Shown here: positions 19,143-27,727 of the stretch, one piece after another
How positions within the stretch are numbered: position 1 is the first letter of the stretch
Layout: every line of letters begins with the position of its first letter
NCBI RefSeq assembly: GCF_022569295.1
Contig: NZ_JAKFIA010000001.1
Span: forward strand, 139,001-203,000
DNA from: Pedomonas mirosovicensis
Lineage (GTDB): Bacteria > Pseudomonadota > Alphaproteobacteria > Sphingomonadales > Sphingomonadaceae
Length of the DNA: 64,000 bases
Direction of reading: 5' to 3'
The notes under the pieces: generated by a model
Databases searched by the model: none
The model's input: only the letters and a program-made list of their open reading frames with translations
What the model was told of the DNA's origin: nothing
Position numbers and translations under genes: made by a program

Positions 19143-19159
19143 GTTAACACCGTACACAT
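19108..19159. promoter_or_regulatory. paired operator-like repeats between TetR and carotenoid oxygenase
   Basis: ATGTTGACACCGTTTACAT (19108-19126) and ATGTTAACACCGTACACAT (19141-19159) agree at 16 of 19 positions, each with ATGT...ACAT ends, and are 33 bp apart, about three helical turns. This placement fits two TetR dimers on one face of the DNA. Confidence 0.65.
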
Positions 19160-19232
19160 AGCGTCGCGCATCTCAACCCCCAAGGCTGGAATCCTGGCCA
19201 GGACTCCGGTCCGAGACCACAGGAGCGTTTCC

Positions 19233-20663
19233 ATGTCTCGTTTTGCTGATCGCGCCCTTGGCGCCATTATACAAGGCATTCAACGTCTGGCCCCCTCTCC
19301 GCGGGAGTCAAATTCCTGGCTGGAGGGCGGCTTCGCCCCGGTTTTCCAGGAGACGGAGGAGACCGCGCTACGGGTGACGGGCAGCATACCACCGGAGCTG
19401 GACGGCCTTTATGCCCGCATCGGGCCGAACCCGGTCCGCCCACCGCGACACGCCGGACGCTACCACTGGTTCTCGGGCGACGGCATGGCCCATGGCGTGC
19501 GCCTGCGCCAAGGACGGGCCCTGTGGTATCGCAACCGCTGGATTCGCACCGGGCCGGTGAGCCGGGCTCTGGGCGAGCCCCCCGCCCCTGGACCGCGCCG
19601 GGGCATCTTCGAGACCGTGAACACCAACATCATCGCCCATGCGGGGCAGATCTGGGCGCTGGTGGAAGCCGGCCCCTTCCCCGTTGCGCTGGACGCAGGG
19701 CTGGAGACGCGCGCCCACACCGACCTTAGCGGCACGCTCGGCACCGCCTTCAGCGCCCATCCGCACCGCGACCCGGCAACGGGCGAGCTGCACGCCATCT
19801 GCTACGACGGCCGGGTGCAGGGGCGGCTGTTCCATGTGGCGGTGGGCAGCAATGGCCGGGTGCTCCGGACGGTCGATATTCCCGTGCGCCACGGCCCGAT
19901 GGTGCACGACTGCGCGCTGACCGGGCGGTATGTCATCATTTTCGACCTGCCCGTGACCTTCTCGGCACGGCGGCTGCTGCGCGGCAGCGCCATGCCCTAT
20001 GCCTGGAACCCGCGCCACGAGGCACGCATCGGCCTGCTGCCGCGCGACAACGAGGCGACGGCTGATGACATCCTGTGGTGCGCCGTCGACCCCTGCTTCG
20101 TGTTCCACAGTTGCAACGCCTACGACCTGCCGGATGGCCGGGTGCAGCTGGATGTGGTGGCGCACGACCGGATGTTCGACCACTCGATCACCGGGCCGGA
20201 TTCGCGCCGCGTCACCTTCGAGCGCTGGCTGATCGACCCGCAGCGCGGCACCACGGCGCGCACGGTCGTGGATGATCGCGGCCAGGAATTCCCGCGCATG
20301 AACGAGCAGCTGGCGGCCCGGCCCTACCGCTATGCCTATGCGGTTTCGTACGGCGAGGATCTGACGGGCGGCACCCGCCTCATCAAGCACGACCTGGAGG
20401 CCGGACGGACGGAGACGCACGACCACGGGCCGGGCCGGGAGACCGGCGAGGCGGTGTTCGTGCCGCGCAGCGGCGCGATGGCGGAAGACGACGGCTGGCT
20501 GCTGAGCTTCGTCTACGACGCCAACCGAGGGGAAAGCGATCTCGTGATCCTCAACGCGCAGGATGTGACCGGCCCACCGCAGGCCGTGGTGCATCTCCAC
20601 CACCGCGTGCCGCACGGCTTTCACGGCAACTGGATCGATGCCGCTGAGGTGGCGATGGGGTGA
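19233..20663 (+). CDS. carotenoid oxygenase family protein
   Basis: 476 residues from ATG 19233 (CAGGAGCG upstream). It is a seven-bladed beta-propeller, non-heme Fe(II) dioxygenase that cleaves a carotenoid or stilbene-type double bond. The four iron-binding His motifs are visible in order: FSAHPHRD, MVHDCALT, FVFHSCNAYD and the C-terminal HGFHGNW. LDGLYARIGPNPVRPP is the family N-terminal block. Substrate unknown (apocarotenoid or lignostilbene are both possible). Expression is probably controlled by the divergent TetR protein. Confidence 0.93.
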   Translation: MSRFADRALGAIIQGIQRLAPSPRESNSWLEGGFAPVFQETEETALRVTGSIPPELDGLYARIGPNPVRPPRHAGRYHWFSGDGMAHGVRLRQGRALWYRNRWIRTGPVSRALGEPPAPGPRRGIFETVNTNIIAHAGQIWALVEAGPFPVALDAGLETRAHTDLSGTLGTAFSAHPHRDPATGELHAICYDGRVQGRLFHVAVGSNGRVLRTVDIPVRHGPMVHDCALTGRYVIIFDLPVTFSARRLLRGSAMPYAWNPRHEARIGLLPRDNEATADDILWCAVDPCFVFHSCNAYDLPDGRVQLDVVAHDRMFDHSITGPDSRRVTFERWLIDPQRGTTARTVVDDRGQEFPRMNEQLAARPYRYAYAVSYGEDLTGGTRLIKHDLEAGRTETHDHGPGRETGEAVFVPRSGAMAEDDGWLLSFVYDANRGESDLVILNAQDVTGPPQAVVHLHHRVPHGFHGNWIDAAEVAMG

Positions 20664-21180
20664 GCGACAATGGTGTTATTTCTATGCAGGGGTCTTGGGA
20701 CCCCTGCGCCCCATTTTGTTTGAACGGGCCGCGCCCGGCATGGCCGTCTCGCGCACCTGAGCAAGCGCATATGCTCCCTAAAATCATTCCGGTTTTTTGA
20801 GGCTGGGCGGGGAGGCGCACAGACATGGTTCTCGTCTCCTTGAGCCCTTGCGGGAATTGAATGGGATGCGTCCGGCAAGAAGGCCTCGCCCACCTGGATT
20901 GAATGCTGAACTGGCCATCTAAAGCGGCACAAACGCTCCTTAAAATTATTCAAGGATCTGCCCTTCCGATGATTTGAATCGCGCGGCTGTTGAGATGGCA
21001 ACGATTCCCTCAGGGGGCGGCCGATGCCGCACCCTGTCCCGCCCGCCACATCACCTCCGGGCGATCGGGCAGGCACAACGCGCCCTGACGGCCGCGGCCC
21101 GGCAAGCGAAAGGGGGCGCGGGGCGAAGCCGCGGGCTGAGCGCCCCCCCGCAAAGAAATACATTTCTGAAGAGAAGCGCC
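20664..21180. other. 517-bp non-coding stretch
   Basis: No gene is seen. It contains dispersed repeat copy 8 just after the oxygenase, and two short related AT-rich pieces (CTCCCTAAAATCATTC near 20774 and CTCCTTAAAATTATTC near 20936) that recur near 37838. The remainder resembles degraded sequence. Confidence 0.45.
20686..20733 (+). repeat. dispersed hairpin-plus-tail repeat, copy 8 (after carotenoid oxygenase)
   Basis: Stem GCAGGGGTC / GACCCCTGC (20686-20707), then tail GCCCCATTTTGTTTGAACGG and GCCGCG. Starts 22 bp after the stop codon, same direction. Confidence 0.72.
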
Positions 21181-21624
21181 TCAGCGCCGCTCGGCGAAGA
21201 ACTGCCTGAGAATGTCGGACGCCGCCGTTTCGGAGAGGCCGCCGTACACTTCGGGGCGGTGATGGCAGGTGGGATGGCTGAACACGCGCGGGCCGTGCTC
21301 CACCCCGCCGCCCTTGGGGTCGCCCGCGCCGAAGTAGACCCGGCGCAGGCGGGCGAAGGAAATGGCTCCGGCGCACATGGGGCAGGGCTCGAGCGTCACG
21401 TAGAGATCGCAGCCCAGCAGGCGCTCGTCCTGCAATCTGGCGGCGGCCTGGCGGATGACCAGCATTTCCGCATGGGCAGTGGGATCGTTGTGCGCGCGCG
21501 TGCGGTTGCCGTCGGCGGCGAGCACCTCACCCCGTTCATCGACGATGACCGCGCCCACGGGCACCTCGCCCCGCGCTGCCGCGAGACGCGCCTGCTCCAG
21601 CGCCATTTGCATGTACCGGCTCAT
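21181..21624 (-). CDS. tadA: tRNA-specific adenosine deaminase
   Basis: 147 residues. The zinc-binding deaminase core is complete: HAEML (His and catalytic Glu at about residues 51-53) and PCPMCAGAI (both zinc cysteines). GEVPVGAVIVD and RTRAHNDPTAHAEM distinguish TadA from guanine or cytosine deaminases. It makes inosine at the wobble position of tRNA-Arg(ACG). Normal length. Confidence 0.93.
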   Translation of the reverse strand: MSRYMQMALEQARLAAARGEVPVGAVIVDERGEVLAADGNRTRAHNDPTAHAEMLVIRQAAARLQDERLLGCDLYVTLEPCPMCAGAISFARLRRVYFGAGDPKGGGVEHGPRVFSHPTCHHRPEVYGGLSETAASDILRQFFAERR

Positions 21625-21735
21625 GGGGCCGCACCTTAATGCGGCGGCTGGCCGGCTGCAAAAGGATCAATGCCGCACGGCGCGGAGCACAACGCAAGGC
21701 CACCCCCGATGCGACCTTTCGCGCCACAGCAGCGG

Positions 21736-21764
21736 TTGACGCCCAAGCGCTTTACCCCTATATG
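21736..21764 (+). promoter_or_regulatory. sigma-70-type promoter of a probable small RNA
   Basis: TTGACG (21736-21741), exactly 17 bp, then TATATG (21759-21764). A near-consensus promoter with no coding sequence downstream on this strand. Confidence 0.75.
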
Positions 21765-21770
21765 AATTCG

Positions 21771-21913
21771 CACTTGAGAATGAATTGCAATTCTTGAGTG
21801 CTGTCATCGAAGGGCCGCCCCCACGGCCAGCGACAGAGTTTCCGTTGCGTTTCTTCCCCCGACACGTGGTCCGTGCGACTTGAGGCGGTGGCTGTCCCAC
21901 CGCCTCTTTTTTT
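21771..21913 (+). ncRNA. probable small regulatory RNA (about 143 nt)
   Basis: Starts about 7 bp after the -10 box and ends in a strong intrinsic terminator: stem GAGGCGGTGG (21882-21891) / CCACCGCCTC (21897-21906) followed by seven T. The body has no ribosome site or ORF. It holds a palindromic GAATTGCAATTC near the 5' end, a CACG/CGTG hairpin at about 21863-21877, and an unpaired TTTCTTCCCCC stretch (about 21850-21860) resembling the C-rich anti-Shine-Dalgarno loops of alphaproteobacterial trans-acting sRNAs. No known Rfam family is recognised by eye. Confidence 0.68.
21882..21913 (+). terminator. intrinsic terminator of the small RNA
   Basis: Perfect 10-bp GC-rich stem, five-base loop CTGTC, seven T. 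Confidence 0.85.
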
Positions 21914-21922
21914 GCGCGGCGC

Positions 21923-22180
21923 TCAATCGGTCGCGCGGCGGCGCGGCGCTTCTTCCCCCTCGATGATCCGGCGCATGTCCGGCGGGACGATGACGCCCGC
22001 CTCTTCGTCAACCAGCACCATGCCCGGCGCCTCCTCAAGCGCAAGGGCGCGAACGACCTGACGTTCCGACTCCGACAACTCCCGGCAGGCATGACGCAGC
22101 CACCGCCGCGTGCGCCAGGCGAGCCTGTCCGCATGGGGCTGAATGCGCCGGCGCGTGAAAAGTCCGTCAAGCCATCTCAT
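21923..22180 (-). CDS. conserved-looking hypothetical protein
   Basis: 85 residues, very basic N-terminal half (FTRRRIQPHADRLAWRTRRWLRH) and acidic middle (LSESERQVVRALALEEAP), then MVLVDEEAGVIVPPDMRRIIEGEE. No signal peptide or membrane helix. The composition and codon pattern look real, but no family is recognised. It lies 10 bp downstream of the membrane-protein gene on the same strand, so they are co-transcribed. The adjacent small RNA converges on it. Confidence 0.6.
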   Translation of the reverse strand: MRWLDGLFTRRRIQPHADRLAWRTRRWLRHACRELSESERQVVRALALEEAPGMVLVDEEAGVIVPPDMRRIIEGEEAPRRRATD

Positions 22181-22190
22181 AGCGGGCCCT

Positions 22191-22703
22191 CTATTTCGCC
22201 AGATGGAAGGGCAGCAGCATGAACGCCGCCACCTGAAGCAGCAGCGACACCAGGATCAGCCGCAATGCCCAGGTGCGGCTGCGGGAGCTGAGCGCATTGC
22301 CTTGCAGATACTGCTCGTAAGCCACCGCATAGCTGGCGGTCAGAACACGCCGCGTGCGTTTGACAATGTTTTCAACCGGCTCCGCCGCCCGCGCGTCGCC
22401 GATAAGGTCGATCAGGCGCGGCGGCTCGTGATAGACGAACAGCCATTCGGCCCGGAAAATCTGATAGGCGGAGGCAAACAGGGCCGCCGCCGCCAAGGCG
22501 CTGAGCAGCAGGATGAGCAGCGTCACCGGCTCCTGCCAGCGCGCGAGGTCGATCTCGACCGCAAGGGTGCTGAAGGCAAACACCGCGAACGACAATGCCG
22601 CCACCGGCGTGCTGACGCTGCTGCGAATCGTCTCGCGACGCGACCGCTCGTTCAGATAGAGCTGCCGGAAATGCTCCAGGTGGAGGTCGGTAATGGGGTC
22701 CAT
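22191..22703 (-). CDS. hypothetical membrane protein with three helices
   Basis: 170 residues. A charged N-terminus (LHLEHFRQLYLNERSRRETI) precedes two close hydrophobic segments (about residues 28-48 and 55-80). A cytoplasmic-looking middle region follows (PRLIDLIGDARAAEPVENIVKRTRR), then a final helix (LRLILVSLLLQVAAFMLLPF). No family is recognised. Probably the first gene of a two-gene unit with the 85-residue protein downstream. Confidence 0.7.
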   Translation of the reverse strand: MDPITDLHLEHFRQLYLNERSRRETIRSSVSTPVAALSFAVFAFSTLAVEIDLARWQEPVTLLILLLSALAAAALFASAYQIFRAEWLFVYHEPPRLIDLIGDARAAEPVENIVKRTRRVLTASYAVAYEQYLQGNALSSRSRTWALRLILVSLLLQVAAFMLLPFHLAK

Positions 22704-22813
22704 GCCGAATTCACGCTCGGCCAGACCGGGAGGTTCCTTACGCCTGCACGAAAAGGGGGAAGCACCCGCACCTTAGACCGCATGGCGTATGGCGCGCCGA
22801 GCACTGCTCTCTT

Positions 22814-22862
22814 TGCAGGGGGGCCTACCCCTCTGCACTCCCGCGATTTTTTCGGGCCGTGG
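22814..22862 (+). repeat. dispersed hairpin-plus-tail repeat, copy 9 (not after a plus-strand gene)
   Basis: Imperfect stem TGCAGGGGGGCC / TACCCCTCTGCA (22814-22837), then CTCCCGCGATTTTTTCGGG and CCGTGG. The only copy that does not follow a gene on its own strand. Confidence 0.65.
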
Positions 22863-22887
22863 TTCCGGCGTCTGCTGGAAATGCCGA

Positions 22888-23070
22888 TCAATCGACAGCC
22901 GGAGCATGATTTGCTTTGGCCCGGTTGGCGATCCACCATGTTCGAGCCGTAATAACGCCGCTCAGGCTCTCCATATCGTAGCGGCGAAGAATCCAAGCTG
23001 TTGGCAGGCCAATCAGCAGGCACGAGGGAAACACCACTGCAAATGCCAGGGCGAGTGCCAATCCCGACAA
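22888..23070 (-). CDS. possible small membrane protein, start unclear
   Basis: About 60 residues with a strong hydrophobic segment (LALALAFAVVFPSCLLIGLP) followed by TAWILRRYDMESLSG. The frame stays open upstream to about 23150 with plausible protein sequence (GALEYGWSLRGFLNVLY), but there is no in-frame ATG, only TTG or CTG. It may start at TTG, be the remnant of a longer gene, or be chance. It lies just downstream of the typA terminator on the same strand. Confidence 0.3.
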   Translation of the reverse strand: MSGLALALAFAVVFPSCLLIGLPTAWILRRYDMESLSGVITARTWWIANRAKANHAPAVD

Positions 23071-23145
23071 ATAAAGAACGTTCAGAAATCCTCGAAGAGA
23101 CCAACCATACTCCAGCGCACCGGCGATACCCTGGATAGAAAAGAA

Positions 23146-23176
23146 AAGGCCCGGCAGATTGCTCTGCCAGGCCCTT
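23146..23176 (-). terminator. intrinsic terminator after typA
   Basis: On the minus strand, AAGGGCCTGGCAGA and TCTGCCGGGCCTT pair around GCAA with one bulge on each side, followed by TTCTTTTC. It lies 36 bp beyond the typA stop. Confidence 0.8.
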
Positions 23177-23211
23177 TCCCACGTGACGAACTTTTGTTCC
23201 TGCGTGCGCGC

Positions 23212-25035
23212 TTATTCAGCGGCGGCGCGGGCGTGACGCTTGCGCTCGTGCGGATCGAGGTAGCGCTTGCGGAGACGGATGACCTTGGGGGTCACTTCCA
23301 CCAACTCATCGTCGGCGATGTAGGCGATGGCCTGCTCCAGCGTCAGCTTCTTCGGCGGGGTGAGGCGGATGTTCTCGTCCTTGCCCGATGCGCGGAAGTT
23401 GGTGAGCTGCTTGGACTTGAGGGGGTTGACCTCAAGATCCTGCTCCTTGGCGTTCTCACCGATAATCATGCCTTCGTAGACGTCATCGCCCGGCGCGATC
23501 ATGATGATGCCGCGCTCCTCGAGGCCCTGCAGGGCGTAGCCCACCGCCTGGCCGGAGCCGAGCGAGATGAGCACGCCGTTCTGGCGGCCGGAGATCGGGC
23601 CCTTGTAGGGGCCATAGCCCTCGAACGAGCGGTTCATGATGCCGGTGCCGCGGGTGTCCGACAGGAACTCGCCGTGGTAGCCGATGAGGCCGCGCGACGG
23701 CGCCTTGAACACGATGCGGGTCTTGCCGCCGCCCGACGGGCGCATGTCGGTCATCTCGGCCTTGCGGAGGCCGAGCTTCTCGACGACGACGCCGGCGAAT
23801 TCCTCGTCCACGTCCACCTGCACGGTCTCATACGGCTCCATGCGCTGGCCGGTCTCGGGGTCGGTCTGGAACAGCACGCGCGGACGGGAGATGGAAAGCT
23901 CGAAGCCCTCGCGGCGCATGGTCTCGATGAGCACGCCCAGCTGAAGTTCGCCGCGGCCTGCCACCTCGAAGCTGTCCTTGTCGGCGCTCTCGGTGATCTT
24001 GATGGCGACGTTGCCCTCGGCCTCGCGCATCAGGCGATCGCGGATCATGCGGCTGGTCACCTTGTCGCCGTCGCGGCCCGCCAGCGGCGAGTCGTTCACG
24101 GCGAAGCGCATGGAGAGGGTCGGCGGATCGATCGGCTGGGCCTCGATCGGCGTTTCCAGCGTCAGCGCGCCGATGGTCTCGCCCACCGTGCCGGTGAGAA
24201 GACCGGCGATGGCAACGATGTCGCCCGCCTGCACCTCATCGACCGGCTGGCGCTCCAGCCCGCGATAGGCCAGCAGCTTGGAGGCGCGGCCCTGCTCGAC
24301 GATCTGGCCGTCCTTGTTGAGCACCTTGATGGGGTCGTTGACCTTGAGGCGACCCTGCTGCACGCGACCGGTCAGCACGCGGCCGAGGAACGGCTCGCGG
24401 TCCAGCAGCGAGGCCAGCATGGCGAAGGGCTCATCGACCGAGCCGACGTTCGGCGTGCCGACGTGCTTGACGATGAGATCGAACAGCGGAGCCAGCGTAC
24501 CTTCGCGGGAGGCCGGGTCCTCGCTGACGTAACCGCCGCGGCCGGAACCATAGAGCACCGGGAAGTCGAGCTGATCCTCATTGGCGTCCAGCGCCACGAA
24601 CAGGTCGAAGATTTCGTTCAGCACTTCGTCCGGGCGGCCGTCCGGGCGGTCGATCTTGTTGACGACCACGATCGGGCGCAGGCCCAGCGCCAGCGCCTTG
24701 CCGGTGACGAACTTGGTCTGCGGCATCGGGCCTTCGGCCGAATCCACCAGCAGGATCACGCCATCAACCATCGACAGGATGCGCTCCACCTCGCCGCCGA
24801 AGTCGGCGTGGCCCGGCGTGTCCACGATGTTGATGCGGGTGTCGCCCCAGGTGACCGAGGTGCACTTGGCGAGAATGGTAATGCCGCGCTCGCGCTCCAG
24901 ATCGTTGCGGTCCATCGCGCGCTCTTCAACGCGCTGGTTATCGCGGAACGTGCCGGACTGGCGGAACAGCTGATCGACGAGGGTGGTCTTGCCGTGGTCG
25001 ACGTGGGCAATGATTGCGACGTTGCGCAGGGACAT
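23212..25035 (-). CDS. typA: translational GTPase TypA/BipA
   Basis: 607 residues, full length. A ribosome-associated GTPase of the EF-G class involved in 50S assembly and stress or cold adaptation. G1 is [11 protein letters not shown]2 lies near ERERGITI, G3 is [12 protein letters not shown] and G4 is NKIDR. The C-terminal domains have [19 protein letters not shown], diagnostic of TypA. Monocistronic with its own terminator. Confidence 0.97.
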   Translation of the reverse strand: MSLRNVAIIAHVDHGKTTLVDQLFRQSGTFRDNQRVEERAMDRNDLERERGITILAKCTSVTWGDTRINIVDTPGHADFGGEVERILSMVDGVILLVDSAEGPMPQTKFVTGKALALGLRPIVVVNKIDRPDGRPDEVLNEIFDLFVALDANEDQLDFPVLYGSGRGGYVSEDPASREGTLAPLFDLIVKHVGTPNVGSVDEPFAMLASLLDREPFLGRVLTGRVQQGRLKVNDPIKVLNKDGQIVEQGRASKLLAYRGLERQPVDEVQAGDIVAIAGLLTGTVGETIGALTLETPIEAQPIDPPTLSMRFAVNDSPLAGRDGDKVTSRMIRDRLMREAEGNVAIKITESADKDSFEVAGRGELQLGVLIETMRREGFELSISRPRVLFQTDPETGQRMEPYETVQVDVDEEFAGVVVEKLGLRKAEMTDMRPSGGGKTRIVFKAPSRGLIGYHGEFLSDTRGTGIMNRSFEGYGPYKGPISGRQNGVLISLGSGQAVGYALQGLEERGIIMIAPGDDVYEGMIIGENAKEQDLEVNPLKSKQLTNFRASGKDENIRLTPPKKLTLEQAIAYIADDELVEVTPKVIRLRKRYLDPHERKRHARAAAE

Positions 25036-25262
25036 ATAAATGTAAGCCTCGAGTATGGGATGCCGCCCAGCACGGCACCCCGGAAACGGGTGCCGTCCGG
25101 CACAGCAAATAGGCCAGCATTATTACCGGCAGGTTGCGGCGGACCGGCGCTTATATCCATTTCACCGCATTGCAGCAAGCGCAGCCATAGTACTTAAGTT
25201 TTTTTCCGCCGTGCGGCCGGGGCGCCCCGTCCCGTTCCGGCCGTGCGCGGTGGAACCTTTTC

Positions 25263-25544
25263 TCAGGCGGGAATGACCTGCCGCCAGACAAGAATATCGA
25301 TGCGCCCGAACAGGCCGGCTTTCGCGTAAGGGTCGGCATTGGCGAAGGCTTCCACCTCTGCGCGGCTCTCCGCTTCCACCACCAGCATGGAGCCGATGGG
25401 TTGGCCGTCGTCCGTCAGCATGGGGCCGGCGATCACCACCTTTACCTGGCCGGAATTCACATGCCGAAGGTGCTCCGGGCGGGTGGCGGCGCGCAGATCC
25501 TGCGAATTGGGCTTGTCCCAACCCTGGATGAGGAAGTGGGGCAT
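25263..25544 (-). CDS. YciI family protein
   Basis: 93 residues from ATG 25544 (AAGGAGCCGCC upstream). Dimeric ferredoxin-like fold family: MPHFLIQGWD start, RPEHLRHV, AGPMLTDDGQPIGSMLVVEA, and FANADPYAKAGLFGRIDI. The conserved His and Asp form the proposed active site. Function is not defined for most members. It stands alone and is divergent from the cidA-like gene across a 123-bp region. Confidence 0.87.
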   Translation of the reverse strand: MPHFLIQGWDKPNSQDLRAATRPEHLRHVNSGQVKVVIAGPMLTDDGQPIGSMLVVEAESRAEVEAFANADPYAKAGLFGRIDILVWRQVIPA

Positions 25545-25667
25545 GGCGGCTCCTTCTTGAAGTGCGGACGTTACCCACGGCGCTATAGCGGGCCAAAGCC
25601 GGCGCGTCTCCCCCCTCATCGGAACGCGACCTGCCTGCTTGTAAACCCGGCGGCACAGGTCTAGGGC

Positions 25668-26045
25668 GTGAGCCAAATGTTCCCGCGTTTCCTCCATTCC
25701 GTTCGCGCATACCTGCCCGGCCTCGCCGTGCTGGCGGTGCTGACGCTCGCCGGCTGGTGGGCGAGCCAGCCTCTTGGCCTGCCCGGCCCGGTCATCGGCC
25801 TTGCCGCCTATGTCGCCTTGCTGCTCGCCTTCCCCGCGCTCGAGCGCTCCACGCAGGCCGCCGCCGAAGGGCTGCTGAAGCTGCTCGGCCTGCTCATCAC
25901 TCCCGCCGCCGTGGGGCTGGCGCTGCACGCCGACACGCTGCGAAGCGAAGTGGGCCGGCTGGCGCTGGTGGTGGTGCTCTCCACCGTGGCGACCGGGGTT
26001 GCCACCATGCTCGCCTATAAGGGACTCCGCAAATGGCTGGGCTGA
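25668..26045 (+). CDS. CidA/LrgA family membrane protein
   Basis: 125 residues, four predicted transmembrane helices, with GPVIGLAAYVALLLAFPALE and LLKLLGLLITPAAVGL typical of the holin-like CidA/LrgA family. The start is GTG 25668 or the ATG three codons further in. It overlaps the LrgB-type gene by 13 bp, so the pair is translated together. Such pairs affect murein hydrolase export, programmed lysis or pyruvate transport in other bacteria. Confidence 0.87.
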   Translation: MSQMFPRFLHSVRAYLPGLAVLAVLTLAGWWASQPLGLPGPVIGLAAYVALLLAFPALERSTQAAAEGLLKLLGLLITPAAVGLALHADTLRSEVGRLALVVVLSTVATGVATMLAYKGLRKWLG

Positions 26046-26758
26046 TGGAGATGCTGCCGAATGCTGCAAGCCTCGCCCAGGTGGCGGGCGGCATTCTTGC
26101 CACCATGCTCGCCTACGGGGTGGCGCTGCGCCTCGGCAAGCTCACCCGCCAGCACCCGCTGGCCAACCCCATCCTCATCGCCGCGCTGCTGCTGATCGCC
26201 GGGCTGGCGCTCGCCCGTCTGCCGGTGCGCGGCTACATGAGCAGCGTCGAGCCGCTGCGCTGGCTGCTGGGGCCGGCGACGGTTGCCTTCGGCCTGCCCA
26301 TCTATCGCCAGCGGGCGCTCATCATCTCGGCAGGAAAGGCGCTTATCGGGGCCATTCTCATCGGCTCGCTCGCGGGCATCGTCTCGGCCGTGGGGCTGGC
26401 CAAGCTGCTGGACCTCTCGCCGGTGACCATCAGGGCGCTCTCGGCCAAGTCCATCACCAGCCCGTTCGCCATCGCCGTGATGGAGCGGCTGGGCGGACCG
26501 GCGGAACTGGCGGCGGGCCTCGTCATCGTCACCGGCCTTCTGGGCGCGATCCTGCTGCCCGTCCTCCTCAAGCGCGAGCGGGAGCGCGACCCGGAAAGCT
26601 ACGCGCTGGCGCTGGGCCTTTCCGCCCATATCGTCGGCAGCCAGCACGTGGCGCGCATCGCGCCGCAGGCGCTCAGCATCGCCAGCCTGGCATTGACGCT
26701 GGCCGGGCTGGCCACCACTCTCCTGCTGCCGCTGCTGTGGCCATGGATCGCAGGCTGA
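26033..26758 (+). CDS. LrgB family membrane protein
   Basis: 241 residues, multiple transmembrane helices. The central conserved block LDLSPVTIRALSAKSITSPFAIAVMERLGG is the LrgB/CidB signature. It partners the CidA/LrgA-type protein encoded immediately upstream. The inner-membrane pair acts as a holin/antiholin-like or metabolite transport complex; which is unknown here. Confidence 0.92.
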   Translation: MAGLMEMLPNAASLAQVAGGILATMLAYGVALRLGKLTRQHPLANPILIAALLLIAGLALARLPVRGYMSSVEPLRWLLGPATVAFGLPIYRQRALIISAGKALIGAILIGSLAGIVSAVGLAKLLDLSPVTIRALSAKSITSPFAIAVMERLGGPAELAAGLVIVTGLLGAILLPVLLKRERERDPESYALALGLSAHIVGSQHVARIAPQALSIASLALTLAGLATTLLLPLLWPWIAG

Positions 26759-26886
26759 GCGGAAGAGCCGAACGGACAATATCGGCTTTTTCGATTATTG
26801 AAACGCAAAAATATCATTGCATCGATTACTTGTTTCTGCCCGGTTTCGCTGTATTTTCAGTTCATCAGACAGAGAGGAGACCAGAC

Positions 26887-27378
26887 ATGGCCACGCCAGA
26901 GATGAAGGAAACCCTTGAGATTGGCCTTACCGCCGAGGCGCGCGCCAAGGTCGTCGGCATTCTCAACCGGCTGCTGGCCGATGAATTCTCCCTCTATGCC
27001 CGCGCCCGCGCCTTCCACTGGAACGTGACCGGCCGCCACTTCAAGCAGGACCACGCCCTGTTCGAGGAGGAGTATGAAGCCCTCGACGAGACCATCGACG
27101 AGGTGGCCGAGCGCGCCCGCTCGCTGGGCGGCACGGTGCAGGCGACGCTGAGCCAATATGTGCAGAACCGCACCATTCCCGAGGTGGACAGCACGGAGTT
27201 GACCTCCGAGCAGATGATCGCCTCCATGCGCGATGGCCACGAGGCGCTGGCCCGCCAGCTGCGCGAGGACATCCATGCCGCCGACGAGGTGGGCGACGAA
27301 GGCACTGCCGACTTCCTCACCGCGCTCCTGGAAGCGCACGAGAAGCGGGCCTGGATGCTGCGCTCGCACCTCGCCTGA
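26887..27378 (+). CDS. dps: Dps family DNA-binding ferritin-like protein
   Basis: 163 residues from ATG 26887 (GAGAGGAGACCAGAC upstream). The ferroxidase ligands are in the FHWNVTGRHF and HALFEEEYEALDETIDEVAERAR blocks, as in the Dps dodecamer that sequesters iron and protects DNA from peroxide. The upstream 120 bp is unusually AT-rich. It contains ATCGGCTTTTTCGAT near 26781, a pattern like an OxyR half-site (ATCG-N7-CGAT), so peroxide control is possible. A strong terminator follows. Confidence 0.93.
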   Translation: MATPEMKETLEIGLTAEARAKVVGILNRLLADEFSLYARARAFHWNVTGRHFKQDHALFEEEYEALDETIDEVAERARSLGGTVQATLSQYVQNRTIPEVDSTELTSEQMIASMRDGHEALARQLREDIHAADEVGDEGTADFLTALLEAHEKRAWMLRSHLA

Positions 27379-27451
27379 GGCTGCACGCTAAAACCCACAG
27401 GCTTACCCCCGCGGCCCATTACCCTGCCCCCTCTCGTTGGGCCGCGAGACC

Positions 27452-27502
27452 GCCGGCCGCGCTCCATTCCCCCCTGCAAGGGAGCGCGGCCGGCACTTTA
27501 TT
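27452..27502 (+). terminator. intrinsic terminator downstream of dps
   Basis: Perfect 14-bp stem GCCGGCCGCGCTCC (27452-27465) / GGAGCGCGGCCGGC (27481-27494), then ACTTTATTTG. About 74 bp after the stop codon. Confidence 0.75.
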
Positions 27503-27727
27503 TGTCCCCCAGGTTTTCCGGGCGCACGGCCCCGTGCGCGCAAGCAGCCGACGCCCCTGGCATCCTTGCCATTCTGACGGGCCGCATCGGCTTGCCTGCG
27601 CCCCTTTCCTACAACCTGTCGGACATACGACCATTCCCCTCCGAACACTGACTTGACGAGGACGAAACGTTCGCCATACGTTCTAGTCCGCATATTTCAC
27701 GAAGCCAAACCTCAGGGGACAATCGCA

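Noticed and set aside
22652-23182. A 176-codon minus-strand frame between typA and the membrane-protein gene.
   Set aside because: It crosses the typA terminator and a dispersed repeat and contains no protein-like pattern; the other frame at 22888-23150 looks more plausible.
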